Notes: generated by a model not told the origin, from the sequence alone. A stretch of DNA of 46,631 nucleotides from an uncultured Ruminococcus sp. (GCA_904377845.1 CAJFGR010000027.1:1-46631); one strand, 5' to 3'; numbered from the stretch's first letter, positions 1 to 10,269 are shown. Program-made: numbers and translations.

Positions 1-125
1 CTTACAAATTCGCGGAGTACAACAAAATTTTGAAAAGACAACAAATTGACAACAAAATGAATTGAATAATGAATTATAACGAAGGACTGTGAATAATATC
101 TTTATTCAGTTGTAAGCCGGAATAA

Positions 126-641
126 GGGATAATAAGTGATCACGAAGAGATCATAAAATATTTCCCGACAATGAAGTCGCAGGGAGCTGCAAAGAATGAA
201 GCAAACAATGCAGCGCAGTCTTCAGCTGGAGCAGAGAAAGCGGCAGCAGAGGTGAAAGAAGTGATCGATTTCTCTAAGGTGGAGATCGAACCTCTGTTTG
301 AGGATCTCGTAGACTTTGAGACATTCAGCAAGTCAGACTTCAGAGCTGTGAAGGTGAAAGAGTGCGTGGCTGTGCCGAAGTCCAAAAAACTGCTTCAGTT
401 TACACTGGATGACGGAACAGGCGAGGACCGCACGATCTTAAGCGGTATCCACGCATATTACGAGCCGGAAGAGCTGGTCGGAAAGACCTGTATTGCGATC
501 GTAAACCTGCCGCCGAGAGCAATGATGGGAATCGATTCCTGCGGTATGCTGCTCAGCGCTGTGCATACAGAAGAGGGAGAAGAAAAGTTGCATCTGCTGA
601 TGGTGGACGATCATATCCCAGCGGGAGCAAAGCTCTATTAA
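126..641 (+). pseudogene. metG: 3' fragment of methionyl-tRNA synthetase (C-terminal tRNA-binding domain)
   Basis: The frame encodes the C-terminal EMAP/Arc1p-like tRNA-binding domain that many Firmicute MetG proteins carry after the catalytic and anticodon-binding parts. Visible signatures are the linker IDFSKVEIEPLFEDLVDFET, then FRAVKVKECVAVPKSKKLL, LSGIHAYYEPEELVGK and the ending DHIPAGAKLY. Full MetG is about 640-690 residues, so only about a quarter is here. The frame is open upstream of the ATG at 171 back to a TAA at 123-125, and codons before that ATG (HEEIIKYFP) look like linker. No ribosome binding site precedes 171. I read it as the end of metG whose body has been deleted or lies elsewhere. 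A free-standing tRNA-binding protein starting at 171 is possible but less likely. Bases 1-125 are AT-rich with no recognisable coding. Confidence 0.75.
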
Positions 642-680
642 GCTGTACCGTTTTGGGTGTCAAAACGAGATGTAATTCAT

Positions 681-716
681 ATCCCGATGGAGCATAAACA
701 CTCTGTCGGGATTTTT
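681..716 (+). terminator. Rho-independent terminator after metG fragment
   Basis: A 12-bp stem (arms ATCCCGATGGAG and CTCTGTCGGGAT with two G-T pairs) closes on an 8-base loop and is followed by five T residues. It would end transcription from the metG fragment. Confidence 0.8.
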
Positions 717-758
717 AAGATTGTTATCTGTAGACCATATCGGGAAACCGATGATTTA

Positions 759-800
759 GGCACTTTTTGAAAGAAAGACTTTCAAAAAGTGCCTTTTTTT
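759..800. terminator. strong hairpin terminator
   Basis: Perfect 15-bp inverted repeat (GGCACTTTTTGAAAG / CTTTCAAAAAGTGCC) around AAAGA, followed by seven T residues. It is a second terminator about 45 bases after the first. Confidence 0.85.
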
Positions 801-1041
801 GCGTTTGTCGAGAGCCAGAGCCGGACTTGTATTTCACCAATGAAATAGAGAATCAGAGTCCTGGTCAAAAATGAGAGTAATCACCGGATTTATTTGTTGA
901 AGATTCTCCTTTTTGCAACAGAAAATAGGGACAAATAAAAACAGGAGGAAAATGGTGAGATGAAAGAAATACTGTGGGAATGCCGGGCTCTGATTGCTAC
1001 GGTGGGGACATAGAAAAATAAAAGGAGTGTAAAAATAGAAG
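801..1041 (+). other. non-coding stretch with an orphan gene start
   Basis: No gene is supported here. A good ribosome binding site (AGGAGG) precedes ATG 960, but the frame stops after 17 codons at 1013. This could be a gene start left by a deletion, as seen elsewhere in the window, or a small leader peptide. Its translation is not recognisable. Confidence 0.35.
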
Positions 1042-1945
1042 ATGTATCAGATAACAGTAAAAGCATACGATGGCAGCATACCGGTGCAGACCGGATCGTG
1101 GAGTCCCGAAGCGGGAGAATCGGTCCGGGATATGGAGCAGATCCCTGTCAGGGTGACGTGTACCTGGGACCGGGCATCCAGAACGGACAGGTTCCGGATC
1201 CGCGCGGAGGCTCTTGAGGATCTTACCTTTCCGGTATCAGTCTCCCTCGAGCGTGTGGAGGAGAAATGGACTAGGAATGAGTATGTGTTTATGCCGGCGG
1301 CGGTATATAATGGAAACCGTATGGAAAGCAGAAAGATCCCATATCCTCCCTACTGCGGGGAGAAGGCAGTCTTTGGCATTTCCGCGCCGGGGGTGAGAGA
1401 AGGCAATGTCTATTTCTTCGGCGAACTGCCGGACGGCTCCGGATTTTTCCCAACCTGTAACTGCGCGTCCGATGATGCGGGAGTGATGCTGAAAAAAAGC
1501 GATGCGCTGGAGCTGGAGGCAGAATGCCATACATTTCGTGCGGACAGTCTGAACCATTACTTTAAACAGTTCGACAGTCTGCGGGAAAATCTGGAACAGG
1601 GTAAAACATTTTACAGTATCCCGTTTTCAAAGGCATATGAGACGATCAAAGATAAATATATGCGGCTGAACTTCTCGGATGAAGGCTACTACCGGGTTGG
1701 TACGACGGACGTAGTTCCCGGATACTGGCAGGCCGGCTGGGGCGGCGGAGGCATGAATACATACTCATTTCTTATCGAAGATAAAGGGACGGCGCGGCAG
1801 CAGGCTCTGTCAACCCTCTCTTTCATTGTGAAGAAGCTGCAGAGAGAAAACGGATGGTATGTTCCCATGTACGCGAAAGGCGTATGTTACGGGGATGCGT
1901 TCATGGACACGGGACGCCCGGCGCTCCTTGCGCGAAAAGACGCGG
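1042..1945 (+). pseudogene. 5' fragment of a glycosidase-like protein (six-hairpin type), truncated
   Basis: About 300 codons are well formed, with a beta-rich N-terminal half and then a region typical of (alpha/alpha)6 glycosidases: YYRVGTTDVVPGYWQAGWGG, a LSTLSFIVKKLQRENGWYVP helix pair and a GDAFMDTGRPALLARKDAD stretch. Near 1935-1950 the coding sequence changes abruptly: the next sensible protein is in another frame and belongs to a sugar-binding protein. In the original frame the readthrough is nonsense until the TAG at 2079. The C-terminal half of the catalytic domain is therefore missing and the product is probably inactive. The family assignment is by general appearance only. ATG 1042 has a GGAG site 14 bases upstream, which is rather far. 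Confidence 0.55.
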
Positions 1946-2255
1946 ATCTTTTGGAAACGTATTCAATACTTATGTCCTGGAAGGTCAGCCGGCAGATGTA
2001 TGGGAGCAGACAAAAGAGCTTAACGACAGTGCAAAGACTTCCCCGCTCCTTGGCTTCTCCTTTGATCCGGATCCGGTAGCGACAGAGATCACCAATATCT
2101 CTACAGTTGTAAAACAGTATGAGAGTCTGGTGGGCGGCGAGCTCCGGGTTGAAGAGACCAATGCGGAATTCGTTGAACAGCTGAAAGTAGCTGGAGTTGA
2201 TACAGTTATTGAAGAGATGCAGAAACAGGTTGATGAATTCATGGCATCGAAATAA
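1940..2255 (+). pseudogene. 3' fragment of an extracellular sugar-binding protein (DUF3502/LipO-like)
   Basis: From about 1940 the frame reads GNVFNTYVLEGQPADVWEQ, then a LLGFSFDPDPVATEITNIST segment and an amphipathic C-terminus ending in MQKQVDEFMASK. This is the characteristic end of the DUF3502-containing solute-binding proteins (about 500 residues) that serve oligosaccharide ABC importers in gut Clostridia. Signal peptide, lipobox and most of the ligand-binding lobes are absent. The upstream part was apparently removed in the same event that truncated the glycosidase-like gene. A strong terminator follows 30 bases after the stop, which fits a genuine operon end. Confidence 0.65.
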
Positions 2256-2285
2256 AAAGAATAATTTAGCTGTAAAATAGTTGAC

Positions 2286-2330
2286 TGCCGTTCTGACAGA
2301 GTGTTATCCGTCTGTCAGAACGGCGTTTTT
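2286..2330 (+). terminator. terminator after the sugar-binding protein tail
   Basis: Perfect 15-base arms (TGCCGTTCTGACAGA and its complement, the right arm ending in CGGCG wobble) around a 10-base loop, followed by TTTTT. Confidence 0.85.
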
Positions 2331-2444
2331 ATGACAAAAATCAGAGATATCGCAGAAAAAAGAAGTTGAACAGGAGAGGAATTTTGTGAAATGATATAAT
2401 AATAGAAAATGAATGAGAAAAAAGAAGGCAGGATTATGAAAAAG

Positions 2445-4176
2445 TTAAAATTTGATGTCAGTTCATGGGAGAAGGTACAAAAGAAACCCGGAGAATTCGG
2501 CAGGATATTCCTCGGGATCTCCGTAGGGCTTCTGAAAAGGTCGTCTAAGGAGAGGCCCGACAGTCTGGAGCTGAACCGGATCCGGAATGCTCACTATGTA
2601 TCAGACTGCAAACTCCACGGTGGAATCGATCTATATCTACAGTGCAGCCTCGGATCTGATTCTTTCCTCCGGCAGCCTGCTCTTGGCATCTGAACTGGAG
2701 GAGTTTCCGGATGAGGGAATCCAAAGGCTTCTGGAACATACGGAGGAGCTTCTTGATGTGATCGGCGACATGGAACAGAGCGGCACGGGAAGCAGGGAGG
2801 TAACGCTTGACGGCGGGGAGAAATATTTCGTTTCCTGTCTTCATTCCGAGGCGAGCGGATGGGATTATATCAAAATCACACGATGGAATGAGGTATTCGG
2901 CATCCTTCGGAGTCTTACCGAGTGGACCATCATTATCGTGGCGGTCATTGTCGGTCTGATGCTCCTTATGATCGCCAGGAGCGCGGTCTCGGTCCTCCGT
3001 CTCCAGAGGCTTTTGTAGAAAAAGGCGGGACATGGAATGAGACAGGCGGATCTGAACCAGTTAAAGGAAGGATTCTTAAGCGATTTTCTTCACGGGAACA
3101 AGCTTTTTACGAAAAGTCAGATCAGGGAAAAGATGGAAAAGTTTCATTTCATTGTTTCCGAGGGGAAAAAATATTTTGTTTTGATCCTGAAACTGGAAAA
3201 GCAGAAGCAATTCAAGGAACTGTACGGTGAAAAAGGTACTTATGACATTGAGTTCGCTTACCGGAATATTTTTGAGGAGACTTATGCTCAGGCCTTTAAG
3301 ATCACAGGTATTATTAACGGAGATTACACGATCACGTTTCTCCTTGAGACGGATGCAGAGATGGGAGACGAAGTGGTACAGGAACAGCTTCAGGACTGCT
3401 TTGAACAGTTCTGTGTGAATCAGAAAAAGTTTATCCGCTGGGATTTCTTCTGCACGGGCATCGGGCACGGCGTAAAGATTGAGGAGATACCGGAGGCAAA
3501 CGAAGAACTGAAAAAAGAGCTGCGAGAAGGATTTTTCTATCCGTCCAATACCTATCACACGATCGAACAGATGAAAAGCGAGCACAGCGGTCAGGTTGAT
3601 TTCCAGAAAGTAAAAGTAGACCGGCTGATCCAGGGACTTCGCAGCGGAGAACAGATGGAAAAAGTATACAAAGAGATGACCCAGGCTCTGAAGAAGTGCA
3701 GCTACGCCGAGTATATGAACGCGGTGATCTGGCTTGGCATTACAGTGATGCGCGGTGTCACGACGATCCGGTTTCGGGAGGAAGAGATGAACGGGTTTCT
3801 TGTCGCACTGTCACGCTGCGAGAAACAAAACGAGGTGGATGAAGTGAAAAGGTATATTGAAGCAAACTATCAGGATCCGAATACCACATTGGAGCGTCTG
3901 GCGGACGAATTCGGCGGGTCGCCAAATTATATAAGGAGGCTGTTCAAGAAGGATACAGGGATGTCGGTAGCGGGATATATCAATGAGATCCGCTTGAAGG
4001 CGGTCATGAGAGGACTTCGGGAGACAAACCGGCCGGCAAAGGAGATCGCCGAACAGTGCGGTTTTATCAGCAGCAACTATTTCTATACATACTTCCGGAA
4101 AAAGACTGGCCTGACTCCGCAGACCTACCGTGAAAGATGCAGGGAACTTAAGAACACAGAGCAGGAAGAGGAGTAG
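2445..4176 (+). pseudogene. AraC-family regulator with membrane sensor domain, inactivated
   Basis: The intact form would be a roughly 750-residue regulator: an N-terminal membrane helix, an extracellular sensor, a second membrane helix and a cytoplasmic AraC DNA-binding end. Such proteins control sugar ABC operons in gut Firmicutes. Here ATG 2445 gives a normal start (MKKLKFDVSSWEKVQKKPGE), but the first membrane helix and much of the sensor are missing. Recognisable sensor sequence resumes from about 2587 in another frame (TANSTVESIYIYSAASDLIL). The second membrane helix lies at about 2920-2985. An in-frame TAG at 3016-3018 interrupts just after it; reading past it gives KKAGHG and then a continuous 379-codon frame from 3037. 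The two AraC helix-turn-helix units are at about 3840-4140 (LERLADEFGGSPNYIRRLFK and AKEIAEQCGFISSNYFYTYF). A separate cytoplasmic protein might still be made from ATG 3037, but there is no membrane anchor. Confidence 0.75.
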
Positions 4177-4192
4177 TCTGGAAGATAAATAT

Positions 4193-4220
4193 AGTGCCGG
4201 AGACACGCTCCGGCACTTTT
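4193..4220. terminator. bidirectional terminator between convergent genes
   Basis: Ten-base arms AGTGCCGGAG / CTCCGGCACT with a 6-base loop, T run on the plus side and an AT-rich tail on the minus side. It sits between the AraC remnant and the minus-strand beta-helix gene. Confidence 0.75.
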
Positions 4221-4224
4221 GGGA

Positions 4225-6225
4225 TCATTTAAATATAACAGTTCCATTTTCCGGTTTGGCGGCAAACGGTCCCGGAAGGGGGCGGTCTGCTCTTGGGACT
4301 CCGAAGTAGTCCTGATCCAATGTGATTGGAGACCCGTCGGGCGCCTCGAATTTCTGCTCCGGCTCAAAGGCGATGCCAAGGGTGTCTGTGCAGACCATCG
4401 AAGTATCCGGCACGGCCAGGTGCTCGTAGAGATCCGTGTGCAGCTTCAGACTGCCGTCACAGATTTCCAGTTCCAGTGTGACAGGTTCGTTTCCCACCGC
4501 GCAGTCAGTCTCACGGTCGCACGGAACGGCGCCGTTTAAGTAGATATTCCCGCCCAGATAGATGGGAAGATGGTCGTAATAGATATCTTTGACTTTTCCG
4601 TCAACTGCGCTCTTCGCATTGAACTGCCCGAAATATTCCTCCTCCAGAAGATACCCGTTATAGGGTGCTGTACCGCAGGTGAACTGCAGCTGATCGTCTT
4701 TTAAAATTCCCTCGTTTATGGCATATGCTGTCAGATCGGAACGCACTTTCTGCTGTACAAAGATGTTGTTGTAGAACCGCGCGTCTCCGTGCAGGATCGT
4801 CATGAAACCGGCGATTGCCGTCCCGTGCGGCACATGATAAGGTGTGTACCGCGGCGTGGGGAATCTGGTTCCACCGTTCTCAACCCCGGAACCTACATAG
4901 GTAAAAGAACCGGCAATCAGGTTGTGTACCATTGCGATGCCCTGGGTGCAGATCATGGCTGTGACCGGGGAGAGGAAGACATTGTTGTCGATCAGTGTGG
5001 GACCATGGGAGACCTCCACAAAGATGTCTTCACAGTCACATACCTCGGAGCCTTCGGGGGTCACATGGTCATGAAACAGGTTCTGTGTCACCCGGGTTCC
5101 CTGCGCCTGCCAGTCAAGCCAGATACCGCGGGTGGAGTGATGGAAGTGGTTCCCGCGGATGATTACGTCGATGGCAGCGTGCAGCTTGATGCCGCCGATC
5201 TCATCACCGATCAATTCGTGCTTGTGGTTAATGTGATGGATGTGGTTCTCCTCAATGGTGGAAAATACCCCGCCCAGATGTCCGGCGATCCCCGCCTGGC
5301 CGCAGTCATGGATATGGCATCTGCGAATGATGTGAGAGCCCACTGTCTCCTTGGACCAACCCTCGTTGAAAGCGAGGCAGATGATATCGCGTTCGTTCTG
5401 AGTACCGTCCTTACAGTACCGGGTCGTCCATTTGTTGTTGTTCGCAGGCTGAAGGTATTTGCCCAGAGAGATCCCCACACATTTGGAATCAGAGATCTCA
5501 CAGTCCTCGATAATCCAGCCTTTTGACCAGTGAGGACCGACCATTCCCTCCTGATATCCGGTCGGAGGAGCCCAGTCCGTGGCTGCCTGACGGATGCAGA
5601 ATCCGGAGAGCGTGATATATCCGATGCCGGTGCGGTCCGGATAGAAACAGTTGCGGCGGACGTTGATCTCTACTGTTTCCTGATTGGGATCTTTCTCCTG
5701 AAAATTTGCATAGATCACAGTGCAGTCGCCGTCCTGGCAGGTATACCATGTGTAGACTGTGAAGTCCGGATTCCAGGAACTTAATGCTTTTACGGGCTCT
5801 TTTACAGCGTCAAGCGACGGGCGCTCATACATGGATTTCCCGTTCAGATAGACCTCGCCGGTATGCTGGGGCGTGGGAGAGCGGAACCAGTCGCCGCTGA
5901 TCAGTGTGGTGTAGGGATTGTAGTCCCCGAAGAGACGGTTGGGGATGCGGGCGCTCCATACGGTGCCCCCGCAGTTCGTCCAGTCTTTTATCTCCTCAGC
6001 ACCGGTGATGACAGCCCCCAGAGGCGTCTCGGAACGATAGGTGATCCGGTGGGCATCGTCTGTGCCCCCGTGTAACGGATTGACATATTCGCGGTAGATT
6101 CCGGGAGCTACGATGACTTCATCTCCCGGCTGTGCGATGCGGGCTGCTTCCGTGATCGTGTGGAACGGGTTGGCGGCGGTGCCGTAGCTGCAGCCTGCAG
6201 CATTTGCTGAAACATAATAGATCAT
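4225..6225 (-). CDS. right-handed parallel beta-helix protein, predicted glycan-active enzyme
   Basis: A 666-residue cytoplasmic protein (no signal peptide) starting MIYYVSANAAG. This start has an AGGAGAA site 7 bases upstream; the longer frame from 6264 has none. The N-terminus (GTAANPFHTITEAARIAQPG, then VIVAPGIYREYV) is the usual first coil of a DUF1565/pectate-lyase-like beta-helix. Many His/Asn-rich rungs follow: IIRRCHIHDCGQAGIAGH, IEENHIHHINH, VIIRGNHFHHSTRGIWLDWQ, ARFYNNIFVQQ. Proteins of this layout in gut bacteria include glycoside hydrolases of GH141 type and polysaccharide lyases, so a carbohydrate-cleaving role is likely, but substrate and family are not fixed by what I can see. 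A divergent AraC regulator lies 150 bases away and probably controls it. Confidence 0.65.
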   Translation of the reverse strand: MIYYVSANAAGCSYGTAANPFHTITEAARIAQPGDEVIVAPGIYREYVNPLHGGTDDAHRITYRSETPLGAVITGAEEIKDWTNCGGTVWSARIPNRLFGDYNPYTTLISGDWFRSPTPQHTGEVYLNGKSMYERPSLDAVKEPVKALSSWNPDFTVYTWYTCQDGDCTVIYANFQEKDPNQETVEINVRRNCFYPDRTGIGYITLSGFCIRQAATDWAPPTGYQEGMVGPHWSKGWIIEDCEISDSKCVGISLGKYLQPANNNKWTTRYCKDGTQNERDIICLAFNEGWSKETVGSHIIRRCHIHDCGQAGIAGHLGGVFSTIEENHIHHINHKHELIGDEIGGIKLHAAIDVIIRGNHFHHSTRGIWLDWQAQGTRVTQNLFHDHVTPEGSEVCDCEDIFVEVSHGPTLIDNNVFLSPVTAMICTQGIAMVHNLIAGSFTYVGSGVENGGTRFPTPRYTPYHVPHGTAIAGFMTILHGDARFYNNIFVQQKVRSDLTAYAINEGILKDDQLQFTCGTAPYNGYLLEEEYFGQFNAKSAVDGKVKDIYYDHLPIYLGGNIYLNGAVPCDRETDCAVGNEPVTLELEICDGSLKLHTDLYEHLAVPDTSMVCTDTLGIAFEPEQKFEAPDGSPITLDQDYFGVPRADRPLPGPFAAKPENGTVIFK

Positions 6226-6254
6226 AATGATTTCTCCTGTAATTATATAATTTC

Positions 6255-6331
6255 GACCGGTCATGTGTTCTCTATCATCATACTGTAGATCTGGTGGAGC
6301 GGTCTATCAGAATACCGACCGGAAATATAAT
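6255..6331. promoter_or_regulatory. divergent promoter region with repeated GACCGG motif
   Basis: GACCGGTC at 6255-6262 and GACCGG at 6317-6322 each lie beside a TATAAT-like element (TATATAAT on the minus side, TATAAT at 6326-6331 on the plus side). The arrangement suits binding sites for the AraC regulator encoded to the right. -35 boxes are not convincing. Confidence 0.35.
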
Positions 6332-6372
6332 GATCCTGCCAACTGATGATATGGCGGATGACTAGTGGAAGG

Positions 6373-7269
6373 ATGAGAAAATTGAAATTGGATGTAACTG
6401 GAAAAGAAAAGATTATATACCAGGATGAACTGCTGCACTACGGCATATACCGGCCCAGCGAGGGCAGGCAGTTTTACGGGGATATCCCGTGGCACTGGCA
6501 TGAGGAATTTGAGTTCGGATATGTACTGTGCGGCGAGATAGTCTATCGGACCAATGAACATGAGTATACTCTTCACAAAGGGGACGGGATCTTTATAAAT
6601 TCAGGTATCCTGCATTCTCTGCATCCTGTGGCCGGAGAGGAAGAGGTGAAGATCCAGACGCAGTTCTGGGATAAGATGTTCCTTGCCGGGCACGGGGGCA
6701 GCGCATTTGATGTCAGATATATTGCTCTGGTGATGAAGCAGAGACAGCTTGATGCGGTTGTGTTTTACGAGGAGGATCCAAAATACAGGAAGGCGCTGGA
6801 ACTGCTGGAGAAGACGGCTGTAATCAGTCTCGGCCGGGAACGCTTTTTCGAGTTCGGTCTCCGCAATCTGTTTGCCGAGATATGGAAGGAGATCTACCAG
6901 CGGGCGATGGAAAGAGAATCAGTGGAGGATATAAAGAAGTCTCAGGATAATGAGCGGATCAAGAGGATTCTGTCTTATCTAAGAGATCATATCGGTGAGG
7001 ATCTTCCGGTGAGCAGGCTGGCTCATGTCATTCCGGTCAGCGAGAGAGAATGCTTCCGGCTGTTCCGGAGATGCCTGGATACCAGTCCCATGGAATATAT
7101 CCTGTCGCTTCGGCTTGAGAAAGCTCTGGAACTTCTTGCCTACACAGAGAAAAGCGTCTCCACGGTCTCGCAGGAAACGGGATTCGGAAGCAGCAGTTAC
7201 TTCGGAAAGATATTTAAAGAGCATTTTCATATGACGCCCAAAGAATACCGGAGGAAAGCTCTCGGCTGA
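6373..7269 (+). CDS. AraC-family transcriptional regulator with N-terminal cupin
   Basis: About 298 residues. The N-terminal sugar-sensing cupin shows PWHWHEEFEFGYVLCGEI and HKGDGIFINSGILHSLHPV, with the paired His residues usual for this fold. The C-terminal 100 residues form two helix-turn-helix units (LPVSRLAHVIPVSERECFRL; STVSQETGFGSSSYFGKIFK) and end in the MTPKEYRR motif. The start is uncertain: ATG 6346 has no ribosome site, ATG 6373 directly abuts GGAAGG (6367-6372), and TTG 6382 has that site at 9 bases, an ideal distance. It is divergent from the beta-helix gene and is most simply its activator, responding to a glycan breakdown product. Confidence 0.85.
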   Translation: MRKLKLDVTGKEKIIYQDELLHYGIYRPSEGRQFYGDIPWHWHEEFEFGYVLCGEIVYRTNEHEYTLHKGDGIFINSGILHSLHPVAGEEEVKIQTQFWDKMFLAGHGGSAFDVRYIALVMKQRQLDAVVFYEEDPKYRKALELLEKTAVISLGRERFFEFGLRNLFAEIWKEIYQRAMERESVEDIKKSQDNERIKRILSYLRDHIGEDLPVSRLAHVIPVSERECFRLFRRCLDTSPMEYILSLRLEKALELLAYTEKSVSTVSQETGFGSSSYFGKIFKEHFHMTPKEYRRKALG

Positions 7270-7431
7270 AGACGGTTTCCTGCAGTTAATAGGATGTATG
7301 TTCAAAATAAGAAGTTCTGAACAGGCATTGTTTACTGAAAATCAGAGTATTCACCAGAAAACAAAGTTGCAGAAGTATTTTTTATATGAAAGGATGAGAA
7401 AGAAGGGAATTTGAAAGGAGGATAGTAGTGT

Positions 7432-9673
7432 ATGAAAAGAAGATGGACAGGCTTTCTGGCTGCAGTGGTGATGCTCGTAGGTCCATGCCTGCCCGTATTA
7501 AGTGCAGATGCAGCGGGAGGGGCAGGGACAGCGGCTCTGACGATTTATTATTATGCAGCAGGAACAGTGAGGAAGATGGTGGCGGCGCCGTATCAGGCGG
7601 AACTGGCCAGAGGCAGCAGGTATCAGGTGAAAAGTCCGTCGGCGGAACCGTTTGTGCTGGCGGATCCGGAGCAGGCCGTCATAGAGGGAACTCTGGATGA
7701 AGATACCGAAATCCGTGTTTATTACAACGACGGCAGGAAGCAGGCGGACTACACCGTAATTTACATCGGGAGAGACGGAGAAAGAGAGACAGTTCTGGAT
7801 AAGGAGACGTTCCGTGCCCCTGCAGGAGAGACGGTAAATGTAGAACGTAAAGATTTCGAGAATTTCGGAAAAGAAGCGGGACAGGATATGACGATACTCG
7901 TCACTGCGGACGGCAGGGCTGTAAAGAAGGTCTATTATACAAGATTATTTTATGACCGCATCGTATTCCGCACGGAAGGTACGTATATCTCTCCCATATA
8001 CGGAAGGGCAGGTCAGGATATAAGCGGCGAGATCGAAAAAATCGAAGAGCCTGTCCGGCAGGGATATATTTTCAAAGGATGGAACAGAGCGCTCCCTGAT
8101 ATTATGCCGGAGGGCGAATATGTGGTCAATGCAGTGTGGGAGCCCGGAGAGAGCCGGTATACTGTTCTTCGCTGGATGGAGAACGCGGAAGACGACGGAC
8201 TGGTTCCCTGATTCGGATTATTATAAGGCATATTATGGTTTTGATTACGCCCGGTGTGAAGATACTGAAGTGACGGCCAACGGCAGGGCAGTGCTGAATC
8301 TCTATTATGACAGAGAAATATGGACGGTCAACCTGCACGAGGAGGCAAAGCATGAGTCGGGGACAAGGGATTCGCTTCTGCCAAATGATGATATCTGGTA
8401 CACGGCCCGGGGAAAATACGGCGCTCCCCTTCCGGATGATTTTCCGACCATGGAGGAAATGGAAGAACACTATATGGGAAAAACGCAGTTTCAGGATGTA
8501 CAGTTCTTAGGAGTCCGGGATGAATTCGAGGCAGTCGGCAGACATCTGGATACATTTTATTTTCAGGATCTTGCCGCGGGAAATCATACGTTTGATGCCT
8601 ATCCGTGGCTGGAGCACGATTCGTATCCTGTTTACGTGACCTACCTGAAGGAATCTGCAGACGGAACATTCCGCAAGGTGCGTGTAGAAAGCGCGCAGGT
8701 CGATAAGGATCCGGCGGTACACGGTGCTGAGATCACTGTTCTGCATCCCAAAGGGCTGACGTGCGAGGGCGGATGGTATACGACCGGCAGTTCCATCGAG
8801 GAATGCGAACAGAAAGAGCGGATCCCGATCAGTGCGGATCAGATCCATTCGGACGGCAAATGTGTCTTCCGGAATGTGGGATCCCACCTGTTTGTGTATC
8901 TGAAACGAGGTACATTTACCCTGAATTATATTGACGGCAGAAGCGAAGGAAATGTGATCTACAAGACAGAAAATGTGGTTTATAAAGATAAAATCAGTCT
9001 GGATTATGAGCCGGATCAGGATGCAGAGCATAAAGGCGACCGGTTCGCGGGCTGGTATCCCGCAGAATGGTCTGTCAGATTTGACACTCGGGGAGGAACG
9101 GAAACGCCGCGGGAACAGCTGGTGCAGGATGGCGGGAATGCGGAAATGCCGCAGGCTCCTCAGCGGGAAGGATATATCTTCCTGGGCTGGTTCTCTGCGC
9201 CGGGGGAAAACGATGTCCGGCAGTCGTGGGAGTTTCAGCGCCCGGTGGAAACTGATATGACCCTATACGCGGGCTGGTATCCTGTCGGAGATACAGCGTA
9301 TACCGTGCGGCACATGATTGAGGGAGAGCAGGAGCCGTTTTATGAGGAGACGGGATCGGGAAAATCTGGCGACGCTGTCTTTGCCCGGCCTCTCCGCGCA
9401 ACGGATGAGAGGTATCCGTCGGATCAATATCTGGAAAGTGAATCTGCCGGAAGAAAAATTACGCTGAAGCAGGATGAAGACAATACGATTACATTCATAT
9501 ATAAAAAAGCAGATTCTGAAGGCGGGGGAATCCTGCCGGATTCTGAACAAGAAGAAATAATGCCTGATACAGGGGACGTGACAAAAGCGCACTGGGCGAT
9601 TCTGATTATGACTGCGGCTCTGTGCCTGATTATCGGGCCGGCGGCTGTGAGGATCCATGCATTTCGGGCATAG
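7432..9673 (+). pseudogene. sortase-anchored surface protein with Listeria-Bacteroides repeats, frameshifted
   Basis: The first frame (7432-8211) has a signal peptide (MKRRWTGFLAAVVMLVG, cleavage near LSADAA) and beta-rich repeats ending in GYIFKGWNRALPDIM, typical of InlB B-repeats. It stops at 8211. The continuation is in the next frame (YYKAYYGFDYARCEDTE onward), indicating one extra base near 8199-8200. The second part carries more repeats (RFAGWYP; REGYIFLGWFSAPG; TLYAGWYP), a MucBP-like unit (YTVRHMIEGEQEPFYEE), the sorting motif MPDTG, a hydrophobic segment and a short basic tail. Joined, it would be about 746 residues and cell-wall bound, probably for adhesion. Either the gene is off in this strain, possibly phase-variable, or there is a one-base sequence error. 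GGAGG precedes ATG 7432. Confidence 0.75.
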
Positions 9674-9694
9674 GATGCCATTCAAACTAAATAT

Positions 9695-9723
9695 TTGCCC
9701 ACTGGCAGATCCGGTGCTACACT
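9695..9723 (+). promoter_or_regulatory. sigma-A promoter of the flavodoxin gene
   Basis: TTGCCC (9695-9700), 17-base spacer, TACACT (9718-9723), about 60 bases before the start codon. Confidence 0.5.
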
Positions 9724-9792
9724 AAAGGAAAAGGCAGAGAATATGCCGGAGTAAATAACATATGGTGTTATTGATACAGGAGGCGGAATACT

Positions 9793-10269
9793 ATGAGTAA
9801 GACATTGGTTGCATATTTTTCGGCAAGCGGGGTAACGAGGCGTGTGGCGGAGAATCTGGCTGCTGCGGCAGATGCGGATCTCTATGAGATTCGTCCGGAG
9901 GTGCTCTATACAAGTGCGGATCTGAACTGGATGGATAAGAGCTCGCGCAGTTCGGTTGAGATGAAGGATAAATCATCCCGTCCGGAGCTGGCAGATAAGG
10001 ATGCGGATATTGCCGCATATGACAGGATCTTTTTGGGATTTCCGATCTGGTGGTATACAGCGCCTGCGATTATCAAAACGTTCCTTGAGAGTTATGATTT
10101 CGCCGGTAAGACGATCGTTCTGTTTGCGACTTCCGGAGGAAGCGGGCTTGGCAAGACGGCGAAAGATCTGGAAGGATGCTGTCCGGGAGCAGTGATCAGA
10201 GAAGGAAAGCTCTTAAACGGGAATCCGTCGAGAGAAGCTCTCAAAGAATGGGCAGCCCAGATGGCATAA
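9793..10269 (+). CDS. flavodoxin
   Basis: A 158-residue flavodoxin of the family found in anaerobe redox loci. It carries FMN non-covalently as a one- or two-electron carrier in the cytoplasm. The phosphate-binding loop is in [16 protein letters not shown]. The segment [20 protein letters not shown] and the glycine-rich [18 protein letters not shown] supply the other FMN contacts. It has its own promoter, an AGGAGG site 8 bases before ATG, and a hairpin terminator, so it is monocistronic. No redox partner is encoded next to it. Confidence 0.88.
   Translation: MSKTLVAYFSASGVTRRVAENLAAAADADLYEIRPEVLYTSADLNWMDKSSRSSVEMKDKSSRPELADKDADIAAYDRIFLGFPIWWYTAPAIIKTFLESYDFAGKTIVLFATSGGSGLGKTAKDLEGCCPGAVIREGKLLNGNPSREALKEWAAQMA

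Noticed and set aside
4789-5526. Long plus-strand open frame
   Set aside because: It lies wholly inside the minus-strand beta-helix gene, has no ribosome site and its translation has no protein-like features.
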